58,639 bases of DNA from JBGUVL01 sp964370395. GTDB taxonomy: Bacteria; Bacillota_I; Bacilli_A; Erysipelotrichales; Erysipelotrichaceae. Under the pieces are notes generated by a model, which was not told the DNA's origin, ran no database searches, and saw nothing but the letters and a program-made list of their open reading frames with translations. The position numbers and the translations under genes are program-made. Shown here piece after piece: positions 34,139 through 46,100 of the stretch (position 1 is its first letter; the number at the start of each line of letters is the position of its first letter). The DNA lies in assembly GCA_964370395.1 (NCBI GenBank), contig CAYJIZ010000018.1, positions 1 to 58,639 on the forward strand. The letters are read 5' to 3'.

Positions 34139-37100
34139 ATGAATATTCTAAAAAGAAAGGTATTTGCATTATTGCTTATTACAACAATGGTAGTGAGCCA
34201 AGTTTTAAGTTTGGAAATATTGCAGGCACAAACTTCAAACGAAATAGAAGTTGTTTTAAAAGAACAAGATGCATATGCAAAGAAGTTGGAAGTGACAACA
34301 TCAATACAAGGTGTGACTCGCTTTACACTACTGCAGCAAGAGGTTGCGATCGAATCGAAAGATGCGACATCAACTACTTTTTTTGATGTGTACCGTAATG
34401 GAACATATACCGTTCAAGCGAACAATGAAAAAGGAGAAGTAGTAGAAGAAACGAATTATGAAGTCAATCATTTTAAAGATGTTGAAATCAATGACTTACA
34501 TGATCGTCAATTGCAACTTATTTCACGTCATACTAATACCGCTTACTTTCTTGTCAATAATGAACATAAAGTTGTAGCACAAGAAAAACATAATGGAGTG
34601 TTTGAAGCAAATTATAGTTATGATAAAAATGGTGTTTACCAAGTGCGAGTGTTTGATCAAGAAAATAATGAGCTTGGTTTTCAATTTATTACGATAACAA
34701 GCTTACTTGATTTGAATGACAAACAAGAAAGAATTATTAAAAACGAAGATGATTTAGCACAAGTAAAGGCAGATTTGAGCGGAAACTATGTGTTAGAGAA
34801 TGACATCACATTAACATCTAATGTTTTAAATGATGTAACGTTTCAAGGTCATCTGAATGGTAATGGATATACGATTGAAAATGTTCAAGATACGTTATTT
34901 CAAAACTTAGAAAATGCTGTGATTGAAAATGTAATCATTAAAGGAAAGCTGGCAAAGTCCAGTCGTGGAACGACTATTCAAAACAGTGGGTTTTATGTGG
35001 AGGAAGAGGATGCGAATAAAGATGTAGCATTACTTTTAAAAAGTGAAGCTACGACTTTCAATAATACTTTTGTATTGATGAATGTAGAAGCGAAAAATGT
35101 TGCCGGATTTGTGTTAGAAGGAACAGGAAACATTACTAATAGTTATGTAAGTGGTTATTTAAAAGCGGAAAATATATATGGTTTTGCTAAGGATATGGAT
35201 ATTGAAAATAGTTATATTAGTGCTTCATTAGTTGGGGAAAAGCGTATTTTGTTTTCTCAAAAAGAAGTGATTAATTGTTTTTATGATTATAGTATTAATA
35301 CAATTGTGGATGAAAAAGCCACTGCTTTTAGCAATGAGCAAATAATAAATGAATTAGATCTTGATGGATTTGTGAAAAAAGAAAACTATTATCCTCAATT
35401 AAAGTGTATTTTAGAAATGAAAGAGAAAGCACAACAATTATCTTTATTAAGTTGTGTGAGGGTAAATACAAATTCGAATTTATCAGCACTTGTAGAAAAT
35501 GCTTCTATTAATAATCAGGAAGAAACAATTAAGTGGGACAGTGAACAAGCATCAATTAGCAATAATACAATTTCTCTTAATGAAGGAAATGGCGAAGTAA
35601 GAGCAAGCAATGAAGCGGGCGATCTGAATCGTTTTTCTCTGCGTTCAGTTGAAAGCATTGAGAAAGCAACAGTAGGGGAGAGTACAACAGCAACATCTAC
35701 GCAAATTACGTATCCAACCAGAGCAGGACGTTATTATAAAATACAACCAAGTGGAGGTGAAGAACCACTTGTTCCAACAACGCATCAAGAAGCGTTGGTT
35801 GGAGGATGGAAAATTGTCTATTGGGATGGAAGTAATGTAGCGAACGATTTGAAATGGAATAGTACATACATTATTTATGAAAGTGATTTAAATTCTCTAG
35901 ATGAAGTAGCTGAGTTAACAACTAAGTTAGGTAAAAATGGTGGTCGTTTAGAATTGAGTGGAAATTATGCAATTGGTAACGTAATGACAGCAACGATTAC
36001 GAATCCTAATACTTTTGATGGTACGATTTATTTTGAGAGTTGTGATATTTTATCAGGAACTTGGACTGTACTTTCTAATACAAAGTTAAATAGTACTACT
36101 ACAAGTGCGACTTATACAGTAACAAATAACGAAACATCAAAGTATTTAAGAGCTCGTTTTGTTTGTGATACAGCAACAGGGTATGAAGGAACATTAATGC
36201 AAGCAACAAGCAATGTTGTATTATTAGAAACTCCAAATGTAAAGATTGAAAACAAAACAAGAAATGATGAATTATATTATATTGATGATAATCTTGTTGC
36301 TTCCATTGAATCACCCGAAAAGGTAAACGAAGTAATCTATCAATGGTTTCATGTAGGAAGTGAAGAAGTTATCGCAACAGGTAGAAATTATACAATTAAA
36401 GGAAGCGATATTGGAAAAACATTATATGTGAAAGTTACGCCTAAAACAGATAGTATTTTTCATGGAGAAAAGAAGAGCGTTAATATCGAAAAAATTCTTG
36501 CGATTCAAAGCACAACACCTGTTGCTAAAGATAATTTAAAGGTGGTAGCAAAAGATGATATTACCGTAACACTGTCAATGGAAAATAGCGAAGGTTTGTA
36601 TCGCTATGGGTATAGGAAGAATGGTGCAACATCTGAGAATATTATTCCACATATGGTTTCAGCTAGAAACAATTCAAAAATCGTAATTACAGGTTTAGCA
36701 GCAAATACAAAATATGATTTCTATGTTCAAAGAGTAGGAGAAAATGGTTACACAGACAGTGACTTTTCAACTGATTTTATAAGCGAAACTACTGACAAAC
36801 CACATGTGAGCGGAGATGTTGTTTTGAGTGGTAAGACGGTATTTGAAGAAGAGCTAAAAGTAGAATTGAAACCTGAAGGTTCTGGTCAAACTGGACAATT
36901 TGTTTGGTATCGATTAGATGAAAATGGAGTTCGAGAAACACCTGCATTAGCTACGAATGTAAATTCATACAAATTACAACAGGATGACATTAATAAAAAG
37001 ATAGAAGTAGTTTACGAAGGAACTGGTAATTATACAGGTGAAGTTACAATGATTTCCGATACGATAATGAAGAAAGAATACAATGCACCTGCTGAAAAAA

Positions 37101-40100
37101 TAATAGTAAATGGGAAAACAGATACAACAATTAATGTAACGTTACCAACTAACACAAATGGAGATAAGTATATTATTGGTCTTTCCTCTACAAAAGAAGG
37201 AATTCCAATTGAATACACAAAAGAAGGAGTAGTTAACTCTTATTCATCAGCTGAACAAGTACAGTTGGAAGGATTGGAAAGAGATTGTGATTATTTCATC
37301 TTTACTCGTTATGCAGCAAATGAGACACATCAAAAATCAGATTGGGTTAGCGCTGAATTAGCGAGCTCAGCAAAAACAGAGAAAAAAGCTTTCAACGGAG
37401 TTATAATTTTCGAGTATGAAACTACTGATTTAATGGGTGGACAAGTATTGAAAGCATCCATCTCAACAGAGGATTCTACATTCAATTATAAAGGGACTTG
37501 GGAATGGACAAGAATCGCAACTGATAATGCAAGAACACCTATCAATAATTTCACTTTGACAAATGACAAACGCGGTACAAGTTATGTAGTACCAACAAAA
37601 GAAGAAGTAGGAGTGAAATATGAGGTGAAATTTACTGCAAATGTTGGGTTTGAAGGATCTAAAACCGCACAAAGTAATGCAGTGATAGAAACGGTAAATC
37701 AACAATATGCAACACCTTCACCAGATGCCATCTACATGGAAGCAATTGATGATAGTAGCTTTAAAGTGAAAATGACAGAGGGAGAAGGAAGTTATCGTTT
37801 TGCTTATAAAAAAGCTGATGTAACAATGTTGGATTCTTTTGGCGGATTCTTAACAGAGGTCTTCACTGGAGATGATAATTATACTGTGATTGAAAAAAAT
37901 GTGTATAGTAATACAGAGGTTATTATAGATGGATTGGATAGAAATACTAAGTATATTATAAAAGTTCAAAGAGTGAAAGATGACAAAGGAGAAGCTAGCG
38001 ATTTTGCCTATTCAAGTCAGGCAACAAGTGCAGAAAAGCAGTCTGTTATAACAAAGAAAACAGCAATTGCTGGAAACGTAACTCTAGAAGGAGAAATGCG
38101 CTTTAATGAAAAAATCGTTGCAACCTATAACCAAGCGCAATATGCATCGAAAGGATCGGGAGACGATCTAGGTGGGAATTGGCAATGGTATCGCGATACG
38201 GAAAAAATCGCAAATGCGAATAGTAATGAATATACAATTGTTGCCGAAGATATTGGCAAAGGTTTAAGAGTTGTCTATTCAATGAATAGTGACGATGACT
38301 TTGAAGGTAGTGTAGATTCATCAACACCAAGTATTTCAAAAGCGATTAGTTCTAGTCATATCGTTACAAATTTAGATAGTTCATTTAATACAACAACGAA
38401 ATTATTAGAAGTCAAAATCGAATCAGAAGCGGAAGCAAATGGACAAAAGGTTTATTACCGTATCCAACTAGAAGGAGAAACAGCACCTAACTACCCTGAC
38501 GAAGAAGCACTTGAAAATTGGAAAGAATATAAAACTGTGATAACAATTTCACAGGATAGCGCAGGTAGAGAATTTGAACCAAATGGAAATTATGTTGTTT
38601 ATCTTCTGAAAACTTCAACTGCAACACATGAAGGAAGTAGCATTTTTTCAAAGAACTTTACAATTGGAAAAAAAGCGCAATTAGGGAAAATAAATCTAAC
38701 TGGCGAAATTCATGTGGGAAAAGAAGCAATTGCCACTTTAAGTGATGCAAATAACGATAAAGGGGAATGGCATTGGTATTATTCGGCAACAGATTATAAT
38801 ACCGCTACTCCAGATACTTGGGTTGAACTGAAAGATGGTTTTTCTCCTACCCAAGATAGTACAATTAGTACATTAGTAGTACCAGATGAAGCAAAAGGTA
38901 GATTTTTGAGGGCAGAATTTATTTCGTCAAATAATGATATTGAGGGAAGTGTTGAATCTGGTAGTTCAAAAAAGACAGTAACAAAGACCTATGCAGAAAG
39001 GTTGAAAGTAACAGGAAAGGGATATATAGGAGAACCACTAACGGTAACTTTAGAAAATTCAGATCGCGATTTTAAACAAATGAATTTAAATGACTCGTAT
39101 GATACACTTATTAATTTATATAACTCAGCAGGAGGAAAAGAATCGACGTCATATTATTTGAAAAATGTTAAAATTCTAACAAAAAACAGTTTTGAGGTAG
39201 CTGTTCGTGATACTATGTCGTTAGAAGTTGATGAAAGCTATATGGCAATATCAATTGCACTTCCTGATTCTAAAATATACACTAACCCCGATGGAACGGA
39301 ATTAGCGCTTGACAGTAACGATGGGTATGTAAACTTTGATTCTCAAAACAAATTAAGACTTTTGAGTGCGAAATCGAATAAAGAAAGAATTCAATTTCAT
39401 TATGGAACTCCGATCAGTAGTGCTGCGGAAATGACAAATTTTATAGCAGGGTTAGATAAATATAATAATCGTAAAGGTAATTATGTTATTACCAATAATA
39501 TCAATATGAAAAACGAAGTGAATAAGGGAGTAACTACCACAAACTTTAGTGGTACTTTAAATGGGGATTATCATACTATTAGTAATGTGAAGACTAATAT
39601 TTTTACTACTTTTGATGGAGGAACAGTTAAAAACTTAATATTTGCGAGTGGAAATTTAGATATAAATGCTCGTGAAGTTGGATTATTAGCGAGTGATTCA
39701 ACTGTTGATTTTACGATATCACGTGTGTATATGGCAAACTTTAGTATTGCTGGAGATTTTAATACAGCAATGTTTGTTGGAAAACCTGGGGGTGGTTATG
39801 TAGTAAAAGAATCGGGTTCTGCTGGTGGTAGCATATCAACTAGAAATAGTTTTGGTAATGCAATAGGAAATGCAACAGTGTCTGGTTTGTTAGGATGGGG
39901 TTCTTCTAAGACTGGTAATGGACAAAAAGCTAGCGTTAGCGATGTTAGTACGATTAATACCACTTTAAATGATTTGTCCAAAAAGTGGGTTAGTGGGTGT
40001 GGTGCTGTGTATGGTGGAGCAACTGATGCAAAGATATCAGCAGTAGGATTTAACCGTATTTATTCAGCATCTCCAGTTGATTTGCCAAACAATAAAGGAT

Positions 40101-43100
40101 ATGTTGATAATAATAATATTGGTCCATTGTTAGGAAATCTTAAAGGAGGAGTTGGAGGAACGACAACAATTGAGAACGCTTATTATGATGGTTCATTAAT
40201 TTCAGCTAATACAATGTTTTCTAATACAGCAGGAACGATGATGACCACAAAACAAATGGTTGGAAATGGTTTATCAAGTGGATTAGGCAATCAAGCATGG
40301 GTATATAAAGAAGGGTTTTATCCTCGTCTAAAATGGGTGGTAAATGAAGCATCTGTTAATTCACCGAATGCTACAGATATAGTCAACTTATATGCGGCAA
40401 GTCGTGGTGCGTTCATAAGTATTGATGATAAAACAACTCCAGAAGAGATTTTTAATGGAGAAATAAAAGGATCAATATCTATACCTGAAGAGTTTAAAAA
40501 TGACAATTATACAATAAGTGCAACTAACGGAATTACTGTGAAAAACGGAATCCTTATTCCAACTGGAGCGATAGGAACTAAAGTTAAAGTAACAGTTACT
40601 TATAGCGATGCTGATGGAACTGCAACCAACACTTACGACTTCACTGTGAAGGAAAAACTAGCAATGATTCCTACTATAAATATGAAAGGAACCACAAAGT
40701 TTGGTGAAACGCTTAGCATAGACACAGGGTCAGTAAAAGGGGAAAGTTTTTCATGGTATCGAAGAAAGAGTGGGGAAACAACAAGAACACTTATTCCTGG
40801 AGCAAATGCTTCAACATATAAATTAACTTCAGCAGATATTGGTTGTGAAATCATGGCGGAAGTAGGCGCTCCAGGTTATGCGACGATGGGTACAAGTTAT
40901 GTTGGACTTGTTACGTCGGTTACACCAGCAGTTGGACCAAAAGAAGTAAATGTAACAGATAATAGTATCTCTGTGAAAATAGATGGAGTAAGCGGTATGA
41001 TTTACGAGCTTGCTTATAATGATAAGGGGGCGGACAATAAAACAATAGTAGAAGAGACGTTCCAAACAGGAGAAAGCTTAACCATTGACAAATTATCAAG
41101 AAATACTACTTATGAATGGTATATGAGAGTTGCAGGGGGATCTGGATATGAAGCTAGTGCTTGGAGTCCGGTAACTGAAATTACTACTGGTAAGACAGAA
41201 ATAACTGGTGAAATTACGATGGGTACAAATGTTAATAATGGGACAAATATTGATTTAAGTGTACCGAAAACCAATGGACAAATTGGAACATGGAAACTAG
41301 AGAGAATATCTGAAAATAATGATGTGGAAGTTATTAATAATTCTTTTTCTGATTTAAATAATTGTTCTTATAAATTACAAGCTGCGGACGTAGGGAAGAA
41401 AATAAAAGTAACATTTACTGGAAGTGGAAGTTATCAGGGTTCTATTTCAAAAACTAGTAAAGTGATTTTGAAGTCCAATGCGCAAGCACCTAACGCACCC
41501 AATTTCGTTTCTGCCACAGAATCAACATTGAAGGTGAATATGAATACTGTTGGAAGGTTTGATATTGGATATTCAGACAATGCCACTGGAATAATTCACG
41601 TTGTTGAATATGAGCAAAATGGAATGAGTGATGTTGAAATACCTAACTTGAGTAGAAACAAAATGTATTATGTTTATGCAAGGTATTCAAGTGATGATGC
41701 AAACGAAAGTAGTCCATGGAGTGCTGCGAATTTTATGCAAACAAGCAGAACCAATGTAATTGGAGAAATCAGCATTTCAGGTGTTTTTCAAACAGATAAA
41801 GAAATTCTGTTTCAAGCACCTAGTACAAATGGACAAACTGGAACATGGAAGCTAGAAAGAGTTATCGATAATTCTTCAACAACCATATCTCATTTAAATT
41901 ATCAAGTAGATGACATGAATCGAACTCTGCGCTATCTACTAACGGACAAAGATGCGAAAGCCCAAATCACAGCTACATATTCTGGAAATGGTGATTTTCA
42001 AGATAGTATCAATAAAACCAGTGAAAAAATTGCGAATGCAAAACTATCTAGTACAGAAGACATGCCTAGTCTTGTAGAGTTTGAAAGCATCAAAGACTAT
42101 TCAATTGGTGTTAAAGTAAAAGATGGGAAACAAGTTTATCAATTTGGCTATGCATTACAGGGTAAAACTGAAATAACAGCTTTTGATGCTACTGCAAATG
42201 CAGGAACAATAATCACAATTAATGGTTTAGCTAGAAATACGAAATATGACTTGTATGTGAGAAAAGCTGAAAAAACTGGATATGATGCAAGTGATTGGGA
42301 AAAAATTAGTGAGTTTACTACTGATAAAAGTAGTTTAAGTGGAACGATAGAATACGGCATTGATGCTGAAGGGGGAACAGAAGAAACCCCTAAATTTGGT
42401 GTTGCGAGTATTAATAAGACCTATAAAGCAAAATATATACCTGGTGTTTATGATCAAGCAGGTGATGATTCAAATGTAGGAACTTGGCAATGGTATGCAG
42501 ATGATAAAGCAATAGTAGGTGCGACAGAAGAAAGCTATAAAATTCAGGCTATGAAAGGATCGCCTGAAATAAGTGTTCGATATATTGCAAAAGAGGAAAG
42601 TTCGTTCAAAGGAGAACGAAGCACTAACATTGGGACATTGACAAAACCGGCATATAAAGTTCCAACTACATTACCTACCGTTACTGCAAATCCAGAAGAT
42701 GGAAATAATGGAAGTAGTTTAAGCATCGCTTCTACTGAAATTGATGATGTTTTCTATTATGTTCAAAAAGCAAATGATGAAACAGTACCAAAAGTAGTTT
42801 TAAGTAGTGATGCAGAGAATAACCTTGAAGAAGAAGGAAAGTGGTTTAAAGCTAAATCTAATAATACAGTTGTTGTCGCTCCAAACACAGAATATGTTGT
42901 TTACATATCTCGTTTAGAAAGTAATGATTTTCAAACTTGTGGAGTTATTTCAACAAGAGCAGTGAAAACAGTAAAAGAGCAGTTAAATGAATTAACTGGT
43001 GTCAACATAGAGGAGGTAAACCTAGGAGAAGACTGGAAGGTATTACAAGACAAAGAAGTCAAAATTTCAATTGAAGGTAAACCTTTGGACGGTGTTTGGC

Positions 43101-46100
43101 AATACTATGTAAGTAATAATCCAAACAATGAAGCATCATGGCAAAATATTACTGCTGAAATCAAAAATAATGTCAGCGAAGGGAAAAATGAAACATATGC
43201 TTACACAAAAGCTATTTTCCCACTAAAATATGCGAATGGATATTATGTACGTATTGTATTTAGTGGTCGAAATGATTATGAAGGAAGCATTACTTACACA
43301 TCAAAAGCTGCTTTGCTTGGAACACAAATTAAAGGACATGCTGAAGTAGTGAGCGGAAATGAAATCATAGTACTCAAACCTATTAATGTTCAATACGTTT
43401 ATGGTAAGAATCAGGACGGAACTGATATTGTTGATGAAGAAAGCGGTAAATGGACATGGTATCGTGAAACAAGTATCGCGAGTGGTGTATTTGAAGAAAT
43501 AGAAGGCAAAGGTGTGATTGGATTACAAGCTTCTTATATACCAACAGGAAACGATAGCGGTAAAAAAATCTACGCTGTTTATACTGCTTCACGAGAGAGT
43601 ATTTATTCTGGAAGTAGTTCTACACAAGTTTTGGGAACAACTTTAAAAGCGGATCAAAACACACCAATTGATCTTTCTGTGAGACAAGTTAATGGTACGC
43701 ATGTTCAATTCAATTTACCTCGCAATTATAAAACAGATGGTAAAACAATTCCTGAACCACAATTAGAATACAAAGAAAAAGCAGTAAATGTAAGTGATTG
43801 GTCTGTGAATGATGCTGGTGAAAGTTGGATCAAAAACTTGAAGGCAAATACAGAATACGAAGTACGTGCAAAATTTGTAGGTACGAGTGAGTACAAGCCA
43901 AGTGGTTATAGCTCTAGTGTAGATGTTACAACAAAAGAACAATCATTTGAGGAAAACCAATTAGAAATGAAAACCGATGTAGATAATCTAACAGTTGGTA
44001 CAAGAATTACTGCTACATTTAGCGGTAAAGGATTTGAGAATGGATATTTTAGAGTACTACGCAGTAATGGAACAGTTGTACAAGATAATATTGTAGGAAG
44101 TAAAGATGATACAAAAGTCACTATGGAGTACGAATGTACAAATCAAGATATCGGATACAATATTATCATTCATTTTCAAGCTGCTAAGAGCAAAAGCGAG
44201 TATGGTGGCTACGTTGAAAAAATATCTGAAGTGGTGAAAAAACCAACGACCAAAGATGTTCCTTCACAACCTAAACTAGAGACAATTCGTTTGAAAGAGA
44301 CAGAGCTAAAAGTAGAAGTTGATCCTCACTGTGAGTATGTTCTATCCGAATTTGCAAATCCGTTTAATCCATTGTCAAATAAGTGGGAAAAATTAAAACC
44401 AGATGAAGTAGGCGGTCTAATACAAGATGCTAAGTATCATACTTTCACTGGCATAACGCCTAAAAAAGCATATTATTTGCATGCACGTTATGCTGAAAAC
44501 GCATCTTATAATTATGGAGGTTCCATCGTTTCTTCTGCAACAACAGCATGGGAAAAAGGAAATTATAGTATCGAATATGTGTTAAATGGAGGAGAGAATA
44601 ATACTAATAATAAAAATGCCTATAATGAGCTTGATGGAGAGATTATAATTTACCCACCAACTAAAGAAGGTTACAATTTTGTAGGGTGGACAAGTGATAC
44701 ACAAACAACGCCTTCAGAAAAGGTTGTTATTGCTAGTGGAAGTGAAGGAAACCAAAAGTTTACTGCGAATTGGACACCGATAAAATATTCTATTACTTAT
44801 ATTAATAATGATGGGGAATTCGAGAATGAAAATCCAATTGAATATACAATAGAAACAGAATCATTCACATTAACAAATCCAACGAAAAAGGGATACACAT
44901 TTGTTGGATGGAGTAAGAATGGAAATGATGAGAAACAAGTAGAAGTGATAATTCCAAAAAATAGCATTGGTGATTTAAAGTTTGAAGCACATTTTGAATT
45001 GAAACAATACCTTATTTCCTTTGACGCGAATGAAGGAAAATATGTCGAAGGGTTCACAAAAGAATACAATACTAAAATTGGAGAATTACCTGATACAACA
45101 CGTGAAGGACATACTTTTAAAGGATGGTTCAGTGAAAAGACTGGCGGAACTAAAGTTACATCAGACACACTTGTTCCATTAGATGGAGCAACTTATTATG
45201 CACAATGGCAAATCAATCAATACGATGTAGTGTTTGATGCAAACGGAGGAACTGGTGTTAATAAGTTTACAAGAGATTACGATACTGAGTTAGGTACATT
45301 ACCAACTACCAGCAAAAAAGGATATGATTTTGTTGGATGGTTTACTGACGCAAATGGTGGAAGCCAAATTAGTGAAACAACGAAAGTAAAAGCAAATCTA
45401 ACAACCTATTTTGCGCATTGGAAAATTTCAGAATATACAATTGGATATGATTTAACTGAAAGTAGTGCTGTTAACGATTCTCGTAATCCAATTTCGTACA
45501 CATTTGAAAAAGGATATCGTTTGTATGAACCAACATGTCCAAATAAAGTATTTACAGGTTGGACGTGGAGAGGACTAAGTACACCTAATAAGCAAGTTGT
45601 TGTAGATGAAGGAAACTTTGACGATATCATGTATATTGCAAACTGGGAAAATCCAGACTACAATGTTCAGTTTGTAACGAATGGTGGAAGTGCTGTGAAC
45701 ACAATTGGAGTAAAAGCCAATGAAATGATTCAAGAACCTGCTAAACCAACTAAAGTTGGTCACACTTTTGATAATTGGTATGAAGATGAAAAATGCGAGA
45801 AGGTTTGGGACTTCACTAAACCAATTAATAATAATTTAACTTTATATGCAAAATGGACACCATTGTCATATCTAGTTACTTTTGTTACAAATAGTCCTAC
45901 AGTTATTACTCCTCAAACAGTAAATTATGGTGAAAAAGTGCAAGCAGTTGCTTCACCACAAAAAGAAGGTTATCAATTTGCTGGATGGTACAAAGAAGAG
46001 CAATTACTAAATGTATGGGATATGCAAAATGATGTAGTGAATGCTGCAACTAGCTTGTATGCGAAGTATCTGCCGATCTTAGCTAATGTAACAAGTGATA